Shown piece by piece: positions 36,319 to 45,724 of a stretch of 64,000 nt of DNA; the first letter of the stretch is position 1, and the number at the start of each line of letters is the position of its first letter. A model generated the notes under the pieces. That model saw only the letters and a program-made list of their open reading frames with translations, had not been told where the DNA came from and searched no databases. The stretch is from the NCBI GenBank assembly GCA_021373015.1, contig JAJFTJ010000006.1, positions 1 through 64,000 on the forward strand, in the 5' to 3' direction. Origin of the DNA: Nitrospiraceae bacterium. Lineage in GTDB: Bacteria > Nitrospirota > Thermodesulfovibrionia > Thermodesulfovibrionales > UBA1546. Made by a program: the position numbers and the translations under genes.

Positions 36319-37230
36319 ATGAAAAAACATTTCCTAACTCTTTTTGATTTAACTGCAGAAGAAATAGAAAAACTATTAAACAGATCTCTTGAGATGAAAT
36401 CAGGAGTCGATGTAAATAAATGTCCGCTTATCGGAAAAAGCATAGGTCTGCTTTTTGAGAAGGCATCTACAAGGACAAGGGTTTCATTCGAAGTTGGCAT
36501 ATACCAGCTTGGAGCGCATCCAGTATATCTCACTCCAAACGAGATCCAACTCGGAAGGGGAGAAACAATTTCTGATACTGCAAAAACCCTTTCAAGGTAT
36601 CTTGATGCTGTTGTCATCAGGACATTCGGACACAAACTGCTTTCTGAGTTTGCCTCTGCTTCTTCTGTTCCTGTGATCAATGGTTTAAGTGATCTACACC
36701 ATCCATGCCAAGTGCTTTCTGACATGCTTACAATTCTTGAAAACAAAGGCAGGCTCAAAGACATCAATCTGGCTTACATTGGCGACGGCAATAATGTTGC
36801 AAACTCTCTTGTTCAGGCATCGGCGCTCATGGGAATTAATCTCACGATTGCATGTCCCGAAGGATATGAGCCTAATGCCGAGCTGCTTAGAAATGCAAAG
36901 GCTCATGCAAAAAATGAGATAAAAATAACTCGTGATCCTCAACAAGCTGTATCAGATGCTGATGCTGTTTACACAGATGTCTGGGTCAGCATGGGGCAGG
37001 AACAAGAGACAAAAACAAAAAAGAAAAAACTCAAAGACTATCAGATAAACAGCAAAATCCTCTCGCATGCAAAAAAAGATGCTATTGTTCTTCATTGTCT
37101 TCCAGCGCACAGGGGCGAAGAGATAACAGATGAGATAATGGATGGAACTCAAAGTGTTGTTTTCACACAGGCAGAAAACAGGCTCCACGCTCAGAAAGCT
37201 TTGCTCGAGATGCTGTTAGGGAAAAACTAG
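36319..37230 (+). CDS. argF: Ornithine carbamoyltransferase
   Basis: 303 residues, full length: carbamoyl-phosphate motif FEKASTRTRVSFE near residue 53, HPCQ near 133, DVWVSMGQE near 224 and the catalytic HCLPAHRG near 263. It makes citrulline from ornithine and carbamoyl phosphate. A pair with argD; the gene is convergent with larC (five-base gap). Confidence 0.97.
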   Translation: MKKHFLTLFDLTAEEIEKLLNRSLEMKSGVDVNKCPLIGKSIGLLFEKASTRTRVSFEVGIYQLGAHPVYLTPNEIQLGRGETISDTAKTLSRYLDAVVIRTFGHKLLSEFASASSVPVINGLSDLHHPCQVLSDMLTILENKGRLKDINLAYIGDGNNVANSLVQASALMGINLTIACPEGYEPNAELLRNAKAHAKNEIKITRDPQQAVSDADAVYTDVWVSMGQEQETKTKKKKLKDYQINSKILSHAKKDAIVLHCLPAHRGEEITDEIMDGTQSVVFTQAENRLHAQKALLEMLLGKN

Positions 37231-37235
37231 AACTG

Positions 37236-38420
37236 TTATTTAGTTTTAACTGCCCTTAAATTAATTTCTTTTATAACCTCCAGCAATGGCATTTTCAGTT
37301 TCTTTGCAATTCTTTTGCAGTCTTCATATTCAGGAGTTGCATGAACAATCTCATTCTCAAGCCTTGAGATTTTTATCCTGACTTTCCCAAGTTTTGTATT
37401 TACCTCTTTTATCTCGCGTGCTAATGTCTTTCTTCCTGCCTCATAAAATCTCAGGCCGATTGCAGTTGTCTCTTTGAGGATTATCCTCATTAAATCTTCT
37501 TTGGTTTCATTATTGCAAAGCACAGTGAGTTTTATTCCGGGTCTGGATTTTTTCATTATTATCTGCATGAGATAAACATCAAGCGCTCCTGCTTCAAAAA
37601 GCCTCTGTATCACATGTTCATAAATCTGCGGGTTCATGTCATCTATATTCGTTTCGATGACTGTTATATTTTTGGAGTCTTCTTTTAAACCATGAGAATC
37701 TTTGCCTATAAACATTCTTAAAACATTCGGTCTGCTCTTAAAATCCTGTCCTCCAGCGCCAGTCCCGATTTTTTCAACTATCATTTCAGGCATATCGCCA
37801 AACCCGATTACAGTCTCTTTTAATATCGCAGCTCCTGTCGGTGTTGTGAGTTCAAAATCAGTTCCGTCAGAATAAATCAAAGCGCGTTTGAGAAGTTCTG
37901 CTGTTGCAGGCGCAGGCACTGGGAGGATCCCATGCTTAGTTTTTACAAAACCGTTTCCTGTATTTACAGCAGACGCATATACTTTTTCTATGCCCAGAAT
38001 ATTAAGCCCTATTATCGTGCCAAATATATCAACTATGCAGTCAACCGCGCCTAATTCATGCAGATGTATCTTGTTCAAAGGCTCTCCATGAACCTTTGCC
38101 TCTGCTTCAAAAAGATTTCTGAAAATTCTCAAACCTTTATTTTTTATGTGAGGATTCAGGGAAGATTTTTTTATTAAATTCTCAATATCTTTCCATTTTT
38201 TTGAATTTTGTTTTTTTGATTTTAAATCGATTAATACATCAACCTTTGTTGCAGCAATACTAGAGCGTTTAATCTTTCTTGCGCTTAATTTATATCCTCT
38301 GACAGGGATTTTTTTAAGTTCTTTTTCGAGTCTTTTAAGAGGTATGCCTGCATCGACAAGCGCGCCCAAGCACATGTCTCCGCTTATGCCTGAAGAACAG
38401 TCAAGATATACTATTTTCAA
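37236..38420 (-). CDS. larC: LarC: nickel-pincer cofactor (CTP-dependent nickel insertase) protein
   Basis: 394 residues with the family start KIVYLDCSSGISGDMCLGAL, KIHLHELGAVDCIVDIFGT (His-rich) near residue 118, and TTPTGAAIL near residue 197. LarC inserts nickel into the pyridinium dithiodicarboxylate mononucleotide cofactor of lactate racemase-type enzymes. In Lactobacillus it needs a programmed frameshift; here it is a single unbroken frame. The start is TTG 38420 with GGAGG five bases upstream; the neighbouring TTG 38423 is only two bases from that site. No larA, larB or larE is nearby. Confidence 0.93.
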   Translation of the reverse strand: MKIVYLDCSSGISGDMCLGALVDAGIPLKRLEKELKKIPVRGYKLSARKIKRSSIAATKVDVLIDLKSKKQNSKKWKDIENLIKKSSLNPHIKNKGLRIFRNLFEAEAKVHGEPLNKIHLHELGAVDCIVDIFGTIIGLNILGIEKVYASAVNTGNGFVKTKHGILPVPAPATAELLKRALIYSDGTDFELTTPTGAAILKETVIGFGDMPEMIVEKIGTGAGGQDFKSRPNVLRMFIGKDSHGLKEDSKNITVIETNIDDMNPQIYEHVIQRLFEAGALDVYLMQIIMKKSRPGIKLTVLCNNETKEDLMRIILKETTAIGLRFYEAGRKTLAREIKEVNTKLGKVRIKISRLENEIVHATPEYEDCKRIAKKLKMPLLEVIKEINLRAVKTK

Positions 38421-38536
38421 CAAAGCCTCCTTACCATCTGTTACTGAAGGATTATATCATCCAGTCATACGATTAGTAATTAAATAGTTATCGGCTTATA
38501 ACTTATATTTATTTTATTTTAAGCGCTTTTTCCATT

Positions 38537-38594
38537 TATAATAAACAACAGGCTGGACGCCGTATGTAAAATCCAGTTCGAAGGTGATGTTTTA
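38537..38594 (+). promoter_or_regulatory. Probable promoter and leader of the hdr-met operon
   Basis: TATAAT at 38537-38542 gives a predicted start near 38549 and a ~45-base leader with GAAGGTGA ahead of hdrC. A short inverted repeat CTGGA (38553-38557) / TCCAG (38572-38576) lies in the leader. The -35 match is poor, so an activator may be needed. Confidence 0.4.
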
Positions 38595-39193
38595 TGAAAG
38601 AGACAACTGTTGAATTAAGACCGATACTCTTAAGTGATCTGGCAAAAGAAGTTGTCGAGAGATCAGGTCAGAATATTTATTCATGCTATCAGTGCAGACG
38701 CTGCGCTTCAGGCTGTCCTGTGGGTGAAGAGTCAGGAATAACTCCTGACAGGCTTATACGCTGCATACTGCTTGGAGACCGAGAGAGCGCACTGAATAAT
38801 CTTCTTGTCTGGAAATGCCTTGCCTGTTATACATGCGGCCAGCGCTGCCCGAACAACATCCAGACCGCACGCATCACAGAAACCCTCAAACAGATGTCAA
38901 AAAAAGAGCATCTTGTTCCTCTTGAGTCTGGAGTTGCTGCTTTTCACAATGCTTTCATGAAATCAGTATCTCACTTTGGAAAAGTAAATGAGATTGAACT
39001 CGGCGGACTTTATCAGCTTAAAAAAACCGTTATTGATATAAAAAAAGGACTGTTTAAAGACATAATTAAAACTTTTGCCGAACAGCTGAGGCTAGGGATG
39101 AAAATGCTGAAGAAAAAACGCATGCATATTGCTTTTTTTTCAATAAAGGGATTTTCTGAAATAAAAAATATTTTCAGAAAATCAGGGACTTAA
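38594..39193 (+). CDS. hdrC: Heterodisulfide reductase-like subunit C
   Basis: 199 residues with two [4Fe-4S] motifs: SCYQCRRCASGCPVG near residues 30-45 and KCLACYTCGQRCPN near residues 75-90, as in HdrC/GlpC. It passes electrons between HdrA and the HdrB catalytic clusters. The C-terminal ~80 residues are basic and longer than in minimal HdrC. It ends one base before the hdrB start. Confidence 0.93.
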   Translation: MKETTVELRPILLSDLAKEVVERSGQNIYSCYQCRRCASGCPVGEESGITPDRLIRCILLGDRESALNNLLVWKCLACYTCGQRCPNNIQTARITETLKQMSKKEHLVPLESGVAAFHNAFMKSVSHFGKVNEIELGGLYQLKKTVIDIKKGLFKDIIKTFAEQLRLGMKMLKKKRMHIAFFSIKGFSEIKNIFRKSGT

Positions 39194-39194
39194 A

Positions 39195-40088
39195 ATGACA
39201 GATAAGAAATTGGAACAGGTCGCTTATTATCCCGGATGTTCGCTCCATCTTTCATCGCAGTTCTATGATCTGCAGAACAAGCTTATCTTTCCTAAACTAG
39301 GGATCGAACTTAAAGAGATAGACGACTGGAACTGCTGCGGCGCAACCTCAGCGAGCAAGACAGATGATTTTTTATCAATAGCCCTGCCTGCAAGGAATCT
39401 GGGAATTGCCGATGCAACAGGCCTTTCCGATATATTTATTCCCTGCTCTTCCTGTTACAGCAGGATGCTTACATCCCAGACAACATTAAAAAATGATGCT
39501 GTTCTAAAAAATAGGATAAACAAATATCTGGCAAAAAAAAACGAGGGGAGGATAGAAATAAAAAGCATACTTGAGGTACTGCTTCCCTTGGTTGAATCCG
39601 GAGATATCTCGAATAAAATTACAAAAAAATTAAATGGTTTAAAACCTGTTTGTTATTATGGATGTTTATTGACGCGTTTTCCCAAAGATATTGCTGTGAA
39701 TGATGATGCTGAAAACCCCCAGTCAATGGAAAAAATATGCAATGTGCTTGGCGCTGAACCTTTGGACTGGAATTACAAGACTGACTGCTGCGGAGCTTCT
39801 GCTGCAATTAATGACACCGAGACATCCTTAATCTTAATGTCAAAAATAATAAAAGACGCCGAAGCCTATGGCGCAAATTGTTTTGTAACTACATGCCCTA
39901 TGTGCCATATGAATCTCGATGCGTATCAGGACAGGATACGCTCGAACTATGGCATCAGCGGACATCTGCCTGTATATCTGCTTACTGAACTTATAGGGAT
40001 AGCAATGGGCATAAGCCCTGAAGAGCTTCAGATGGACAGGCACTTTACAGAGGCGGTTAAATTACTAAGGGATATTAAAATAATATGA
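39195..40088 (+). CDS. hdrB: Heterodisulfide reductase-like subunit B
   Basis: 297 residues with both CCG domains: Cys15, then C47-C48-G49 with a downstream CSSCYSRM, and in the second half YYGCLLTR, DCCGASAAI and TTCPMCHMNLD. These ligate the two noncubane [4Fe-4S] clusters of HdrB, so the full cofactor set appears present. In the methanogen enzyme this subunit cleaves CoM-S-S-CoB; the partner here is unknown, since bacteria lack that substrate. It overlaps hdrA by four bases. Confidence 0.93.
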   Translation: MTDKKLEQVAYYPGCSLHLSSQFYDLQNKLIFPKLGIELKEIDDWNCCGATSASKTDDFLSIALPARNLGIADATGLSDIFIPCSSCYSRMLTSQTTLKNDAVLKNRINKYLAKKNEGRIEIKSILEVLLPLVESGDISNKITKKLNGLKPVCYYGCLLTRFPKDIAVNDDAENPQSMEKICNVLGAEPLDWNYKTDCCGASAAINDTETSLILMSKIIKDAEAYGANCFVTTCPMCHMNLDAYQDRIRSNYGISGHLPVYLLTELIGIAMGISPEELQMDRHFTEAVKLLRDIKII

Positions 40089-43000
40089 GTGCAGATAAAA
40101 AAAATAAAATTGGTTCTGTCTTAATCGTTGGCGGCGGTATCGGAGGGATGCAGGCAGCACTTGATCTTGCTGACAGCGAATTCAAAGTCCATATTGTCCA
40201 GAAAGAATCTTCGATAGGCGGCACAATGTCGATGCTGGACAAAACCTTTCCAACAGGCGACTGCGCCATGTGCATGATATCGCCAAAGATGGTCGAGGTC
40301 GGCAGGCACAGGAATATTGATGTACACGCCACCGCAGAACTTATTGAGCTAAAAGGCAGCGAAGGTGATTTCACTGCAAGGATACGCCAGAAAGCCCGCT
40401 ATGTAGATATCAGTAAATGCACTGGGTGTGAAGAATGTGTAAAAAAATGTCCTGTTGAATCTGACAGTGATTATAATCAGGGTCTCGCAAAAAAAACTGC
40501 TATAAATCGTCGCTATGCCCAAGCAGTCCCTGGAGCAGTTGCAATAGATAAGCTCGGCACATCGCCCTGCAGGATTGATTGCCCTGGAGAAGTTAATGCT
40601 CATGCTTATGTTGCACTTACTGCCAAAGGAAGATTTGCTGAAGCCCTTGAGGTGATCAGGCGAACAAATCCTTTCCCTGCAGCATGTGGAAGGGTATGCA
40701 CACATCCATGCGAAGACGCATGTAGGAGAAAAGACCTTGATGAGGCTGTCTCGATCTGTTATCTGAAACGATTCCTCACTGACTGGGAAGACAGAAACGG
40801 CGGTTTTCAGAAGCCTGTAATTCCTGAACAGAAACTGGAAAAAGTTGCTGTAATCGGTGCTGGTCCAGGCGGATTAACATGCGCAAGAGACCTAGCGTTA
40901 AAGGGTTATAAAGTAACTGTGTTCGAAAAAGAAAAAATCGCCGGAGGCGCACTCGCACTCTACATCCCAGAGTATCGTCTTCCAAAAGATGTGCTTAAAA
41001 GAGAGATTGACACTATTCTGTCCTATGGTATAGAGCTTAAACTCAATCAAACACTGGGTAAGGACTTTACCATAGATTCCCTTAAGAAGCAGGGATATAA
41101 GGCTATATTCGTAGCCATCGGAACACATCGCCCGATGAAACTCAATGTTCCAGGAGAAGACAAACAAGGTGTCTGGGACAGCCTGGCCTTTCTCAAAAAA
41201 GCAAACACAGAAGGCAATATAGATAAAATGACAGGAGAAAAAGTGCTGGTCATCGGAGGCGGCAATGCAGCAATAGATTCTGCGCGAGCAGCTAAACGTA
41301 TGGGCGCTGATGTTACTATTATCTATCGCAGAAGCTGTGAGGAGATGCCATGCAGCCCGTTGGAGCTTGAAGAATCAGAGATAGAGGGGGTACATCTTCA
41401 CACTCTTGCTTCACCAATCAAGATATTGGGCGAGGGAAAAGTAACCGGCATCGAGTGTTTAAAAATGCATCTCTCTGAGCCTGATGAGTCAGGGCGTTTA
41501 TGCCCTGTTCCTGTTAATGGCAGCAACTTTACCATAGACTGCGATATTGTTATTACTGCAATAAGCCAGCAAACAGAACATGAGACTATTGAGCAGTCAG
41601 GCATTACTACTAATAAATGGAAATGCATATCTATAGATGAAAACACACTCGCCACAAACATTGACGGAGTTTTTGCTGGAGGTGATGTTGTTACTGGGCC
41701 TTCGACTGTTATTGAAGCCATTGGCATGGGAAGCCGTGCAGCTAAATCCATACACAAATATCTTAGCGGTTCAGACCTGATGGAAGGACTTAAGCAAATC
41801 AAAGACCGTCCTAAGTTTTTAAAAAATGTTGAGGGACTGAAAAAAATTTCTCGCAGGGCTATTATGAAGCTTCTGCCGTCAGAGCGTGAAAGCAACTTCA
41901 AAGAAGTAGAACTTGGATTTAATGAAAAAGATGCGGTTCTGGAAGCACAACGCTGTCTTAACTGCACAGAATGCTGCGAGTGTTATCTATGCGTTGATGC
42001 TTGCGAGGCAAAGGCAATCGATCACGATATGGCTACATCAGAAGATATGGATATCAAAGTAGGCTCTGTAATCTTGAGTCCCGGACTCGACCGTTATGAT
42101 GCGCGTCTCCGAGGAGAACTAGGATATGGCCGCTGGCCTAATGTTGTGACTTCGCTGCAATTCGAACGCATTCTCTCCGCATCTGGACCTTATAAAGGCG
42201 TTGTACAGAGACCGAGCGACAAAAAACATCCTCGCAAAGTTGCATGGATACAGTGCGTAGGTTCAAGGGATTCGCACAATGCAAATCCTTGGTGCTCTTC
42301 TGTCTGCTGTATGTATGCAACAAAACAGGCGATAATCGCCAAAGAACATGATAAGAATATAGAGCCCGCGATCTTTTTCATGGAGATGAGAACATTCGGA
42401 AAAGATTTTGATAAATATGTTGAGCGCGCAAAGAATGAATACGATGTCCGTTACCAGCGGGCAATGGTCTCTGCAGTGCGTGAAGAACCATCTACAGGAA
42501 ATCTTGTTATGCGTTATGCAAAAGAAGACGGCGCTCTCGTAGATGAAATATTTGACATGGTAGTGCTCTCAGTAGGGTTGCAGCCGCACAAAGATGCAAA
42601 AGAACTTGCCGAACTCTGCGGCATAGATACAGACATTTATAATTTTCCAAAGACAAGCAGGCTTGCTCCTGTTGATTCTTCGCGTAAAGGTGTATTTGTC
42701 ACAGGAATTTACCAAGGACCAAAAGATATACCTGAGACTGTAATGCAGGGCAGCGCTGTCGCAGGAAGGGTAATGTCGCTTCTTTCAGAAGCCAGAGGCA
42801 CAGAGACAAAGATCAAAGAGATTCCTGATGAAAAAAATACAGCAGACCAAGAGCCTAGAATCGGAGTTTTCGTATGCCATTGTGGAACAAATATCGCAGG
42901 AACAGTAGATGTTAAAAAGATCGTCGAAGAGATTAAAGATATGCAAGGAGTAGTCTATGCCGAGGACTTGATGTATTCATGCGCGCAGGACAGTCAGGAA

Positions 43001-44515
43001 AAGATCAAACATCTTGTGAGAGAAAAAAATCTTAACAGGGTGCTCGTTGCTTCATGCACTCCTAGGACGCATGAACCTCTTTTCCAGGAAACGATACAAG
43101 ACGCAGGATTGAATAAATATCTATTCGATCTTGCTGATATCAGAGAGCAGTGTTCGTGGTGCCACATGGGCAGGAATAAAGAAGCTACTGAAAAAGCTTT
43201 AAAGATAGTAAAAATGGAACTTGCAAAAACTCGTCTTCTTGAACCTCTTAAAACAGATTCTGTGGGTGTTGTTCATGCTTGCATGATAATCGGAGGCGGA
43301 GTAGCGGGAATGACTGCTGCGCTCTCATTGGCTGATCAAGGATTCGATGTACATATAGTTGAAAAAGAGAATCAGCTCGGAGGATTGGTCAAGAAAGTTT
43401 ATCGCAATATTGAAGGAGATAATATTCAGGAGTTTCTCAAAAAAACGATTACTGCTGTTTCCCTGCATAAAAAAATAACAGTTCATACAGGAGTTGAGAT
43501 CAAAAAAACCGAAGGGTTTGTGGGAAATTTCAAAACTACGCTTACAGATAATGCTGAATTTGAACACGGAGCAATCATTGTAGCAACTGGAGGAGTTGAA
43601 TATACGCCTGTGGAATACTTATACAAAAAAAATGATAAGGTTGTCACACAAAGAGAACTTGAAGAGGAACTCGCTCAAGGGAGAATCTTTAATGCCGATG
43701 AATCTATTGTCATGATCCAGTGTGTTGGTTCCCGCGAAGAACCAAATCAATACTGCTCTCGCATCTGCTGTCAGGATGCTGTTAAAAATGCAATAGCAAT
43801 AAAAGAAAAAAATCCTCATACTGCTGTAATAGTGCTGTATCGCGACATAAGAACTTACGGCCTTAAAGAGGATTATTACAAAAAAGCACGCGACTCAGGC
43901 GTGATATTCATAAGATACGATGTCGATAAAAAACCTGAAGTGCAGCAGACCGGAGATAACCTGTTCGTAAAAACATGGGACTACATTCTTAATAAAGAAA
44001 TAATTCTTAATTCTGACCTGCTGGTTCTTTCTACTGGATTCAGGCCGCACCCAACGAATGATAAGGTCGGAGAGATGTATAAACTCACACGGAACGCAGA
44101 CGGTTATTTTCTTGAAGCGCATGTAAAACTTCGCCCTGTGGATTTCCCAAGCGAAGGAGTATTTGTCTGCGGTCTTGCACATGCGCCAAAAAATATCGAA
44201 GAAACGATCGCACAGGCACAGGCAGCTGCAGGACGCGCCGGAGTTATTCTCTCGCATAAGCGGCTGGCGGTTTCAGGGATTGTTGCAAAACACAATAAAA
44301 ATTTGTGCATGTCCTGTCTTACATGTTTCAGACTCTGTCCTTTTGGTTCGCCTTATATAGATGAAAACGGCAAAATCTCACATAATGAAGTGAAATGCAT
44401 GGGATGCGGTATCTGCGCAGGCATCTGCCCTGCCAAGGCATTCCATGTTAATAATTTTCGTGATGATCAAATACTTGCAATGATCGATTCAGCAGCAGAA
44501 AATAACAAGGATTAA
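40085..44515 (+). CDS. hdrA: Giant HdrA: two HdrA units with an inserted GltD-like NAD(P)H:flavin module
   Basis: 1476 residues, against about 650 for methanogen HdrA. Order: FAD-binding GGGIGG (17-22) with GDCAMCMISPKMVEVGRH; [4Fe-4S] motif C112-C115-C118-C122; GltD-like insert about 155-560 with Cys-rich CGRVCTHPCEDACRR (201-215), FAD site GAGPGG (258-263) and NAD(P)H site GGGNAA (391-396), EMPC, and DGVFAGGD; Fe-S motif about 624-640; rest of the first HdrA unit (IQCVGSRD 722-729); second HdrA unit from 926 with VCHCGTN, SCTPRTHEP, FAD GGGVAG (1070-1075), IQCVGSREE (1211-1219), and two C-terminal ferredoxin motifs (1408-1418, 1438-1448). It should be the flavin bifurcation hub and the pyridine nucleotide entry point. 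Confidence 0.95.
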   Translation: MSADKKNKIGSVLIVGGGIGGMQAALDLADSEFKVHIVQKESSIGGTMSMLDKTFPTGDCAMCMISPKMVEVGRHRNIDVHATAELIELKGSEGDFTARIRQKARYVDISKCTGCEECVKKCPVESDSDYNQGLAKKTAINRRYAQAVPGAVAIDKLGTSPCRIDCPGEVNAHAYVALTAKGRFAEALEVIRRTNPFPAACGRVCTHPCEDACRRKDLDEAVSICYLKRFLTDWEDRNGGFQKPVIPEQKLEKVAVIGAGPGGLTCARDLALKGYKVTVFEKEKIAGGALALYIPEYRLPKDVLKREIDTILSYGIELKLNQTLGKDFTIDSLKKQGYKAIFVAIGTHRPMKLNVPGEDKQGVWDSLAFLKKANTEGNIDKMTGEKVLVIGGGNAAIDSARAAKRMGADVTIIYRRSCEEMPCSPLELEESEIEGVHLHTLASPIKILGEGKVTGIECLKMHLSEPDESGRLCPVPVNGSNFTIDCDIVITAISQQTEHETIEQSGITTNKWKCISIDENTLATNIDGVFAGGDVVTGPSTVIEAIGMGSRAAKSIHKYLSGSDLMEGLKQIKDRPKFLKNVEGLKKISRRAIMKLLPSERESNFKEVELGFNEKDAVLEAQRCLNCTECCECYLCVDACEAKAIDHDMATSEDMDIKVGSVILSPGLDRYDARLRGELGYGRWPNVVTSLQFERILSASGPYKGVVQRPSDKKHPRKVAWIQCVGSRDSHNANPWCSSVCCMYATKQAIIAKEHDKNIEPAIFFMEMRTFGKDFDKYVERAKNEYDVRYQRAMVSAVREEPSTGNLVMRYAKEDGALVDEIFDMVVLSVGLQPHKDAKELAELCGIDTDIYNFPKTSRLAPVDSSRKGVFVTGIYQGPKDIPETVMQGSAVAGRVMSLLSEARGTETKIKEIPDEKNTADQEPRIGVFVCHCGTNIAGTVDVKKIVEEIKDMQGVVYAEDLMYSCAQDSQEKIKHLVREKNLNRVLVASCTPRTHEPLFQETIQDAGLNKYLFDLADIREQCSWCHMGRNKEATEKALKIVKMELAKTRLLEPLKTDSVGVVHACMIIGGGVAGMTAALSLADQGFDVHIVEKENQLGGLVKKVYRNIEGDNIQEFLKKTITAVSLHKKITVHTGVEIKKTEGFVGNFKTTLTDNAEFEHGAIIVATGGVEYTPVEYLYKKNDKVVTQRELEEELAQGRIFNADESIVMIQCVGSREEPNQYCSRICCQDAVKNAIAIKEKNPHTAVIVLYRDIRTYGLKEDYYKKARDSGVIFIRYDVDKKPEVQQTGDNLFVKTWDYILNKEIILNSDLLVLSTGFRPHPTNDKVGEMYKLTRNADGYFLEAHVKLRPVDFPSEGVFVCGLAHAPKNIEETIAQAQAAAGRAGVILSHKRLAVSGIVAKHNKNLCMSCLTCFRLCPFGSPYIDENGKISHNEVKCMGCGICAGICPAKAFHVNNFRDDQILAMIDSAAENNKD

Positions 44516-44543
44516 TTTTTTAAACTTACGCAGGAGAAGGAAT

Positions 44544-45059
44544 ATGGAAAAAATCGATGTTCTAAATGCACAGAATGAAGGCTCCTCTATAGAGAAACCT
44601 GGGCAGAGACCCGAAAACTGGGAACCGAATATTCTGGCATTTGCGTGTCATTACTGCGCATTTGCAGCTGCCGACCTGGCAGGAGTGATGAGGCTTTCTT
44701 ATCCGACTAATGTAAAGATAGTCCGTTTGCCTTGCACAGGCAAGCTGGATCATATTCATGTACTGCATGCTTTTGAAAAAGGCATAGATGGAGTTTTTGC
44801 TGCCGGCTGACTGAAAGGCCAATGTCATTACCTGGAAGGTAATACGAATGCTGAAAAAAGAGTCAACTACATCAAGACCCTGCTTGCAAAGGTGGGAATT
44901 GATCCGCAGCGATTGGAAATATACAACCTCTCTGCGGCAATGGGGCAGAGATGGGCTGACATATGCACAGAGTTTACAGAAAGGATACGCAGGCTTGGAC
45001 CGTCTCCGGTATGGCTGGGTTTGAATATGAAGTCTGCAAAAAAAGGTGAGAAGAAATGA
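44544..45059 (+). CDS. mvhD: MvhD-family electron-transfer subunit, selenocysteine-containing (in-frame TGA at 44808)
   Basis: Read through TGA 44808-44810 the gene codes for 171 residues with Sec at position 89. Before it: ACHYCAFAAADLAG, the [2Fe-2S] MvhD/FlpD signature. Around it: GVFAAG-Sec-LKGQCHYLEGN, which in relatives is AGC. After it: NAEKRVNYIKTLL, LEIYNLSAAMGQRWADI, all conserved family sequence. The stop (45057-45059) overlaps the metV start by four bases. A six-base-pair hairpin (44827-44843) starts 16 bases after the TGA. Function: carries electrons between a dehydrogenase partner, here MetFV, and HdrA. Ribosome site GGAGAAGG. A plain truncation is unlikely because the whole downstream frame is conserved. 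Confidence 0.9.
44808..44843 (+). promoter_or_regulatory. SECIS-like element after the mvhD TGA
   Basis: TGA at 44808-44810, 16 bases, then ATTACC (44827-44832) and GGTAAT (44838-44843) pairing around the five-base loop TGGAA. The distance from TGA to the loop (22 bases) and a G in the second loop position agree with the published bacterial SECIS pattern (16-37 bases, G in the first two loop bases). Confidence 0.75.
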
Positions 45060-45724
45060 TAGTTGCTACTCAGAAACCTATTGATGAAATATGGGCGATG
45101 GTGAAAAAACATAAAAAGATACTTGTGTTTGGATGTAATACATGCGTTGCCGTCTGCCATGCAGGCGGGAAAAAAGAGGCAGAGATACTGGCCTCTTTGC
45201 TCAGGATAAAAGCTGCGCAGGAAGGATTGGATATCGAGATATCCGACAATGCAGTCGAGAGACACTGCGAAAAAGAATTTTTTGATCCTGTTATCGAAGA
45301 TGTAAAAAAACACGATGCAATCCTGTCAACAGCTTGCGGAGTGGGAGTAAATTTTCTAGCAGAACTTCTTGCCGACATCCCTGTTCTTCCCGGATTGAAC
45401 ACACAGTTCTTCGGAGCTGTAAAAGAACCAGGAGTATTTACAGAACTCTGCGCAGGATGTGGTGAATGCATACTGCACCTTACAGGCGGGATATGTCCTG
45501 TCGCAACATGCGCAAAGGGGCTGCTCAATGGTCCATGCGGAGGATGTAAAGACGGCAGCTGCGAGATAAGCCCTGATATAAAATGCGCTTGGGTAAGAAT
45601 CTATGAAAGGATGAAAAAACTTAACAGGCTCGATGAATTCCGTGAAAATATCTTGGAAGCAAAAGACTGGTCTGCTGCGCAAAAACCAAGAACTATCGTA
45701 ACCAGCGAGGAGAAAAGAAGATGA
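45056..45724 (+). CDS. metV: MetV: methylene-THF reductase C-terminal-domain Fe-S protein
   Basis: 222 residues. The front has FGCNTCVAVCHAGGKKE and CGVGVNFLAEL; the back has a cysteine array, LCAGCGECILHLTGGICPVATC followed by GPCGGCKDGSCE. That pairing is the MTHFR_C/MetV family, the Fe-S partner that MetF needs in the Moorella-type methylene-THF reductase. It begins inside the end of mvhD and overlaps metF by four bases, so all three are probably translated in step. Confidence 0.92.
   Translation: MIVATQKPIDEIWAMVKKHKKILVFGCNTCVAVCHAGGKKEAEILASLLRIKAAQEGLDIEISDNAVERHCEKEFFDPVIEDVKKHDAILSTACGVGVNFLAELLADIPVLPGLNTQFFGAVKEPGVFTELCAGCGECILHLTGGICPVATCAKGLLNGPCGGCKDGSCEISPDIKCAWVRIYERMKKLNRLDEFRENILEAKDWSAAQKPRTIVTSEEKRR

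Noticed and set aside
36261-36767. Long antisense frames over argF, hdrA, ftsH, pfkA and other genes
   Set aside because: They lack ribosome sites and domain signatures and lie wholly within genes with unambiguous products on the other strand.
44544-44810. mvhD as a truncated 88-residue gene or pseudogene
   Set aside because: The same frame stays conserved for 83 codons past the TGA and ends in a translational overlap with metV, so recoding explains it better than truncation.
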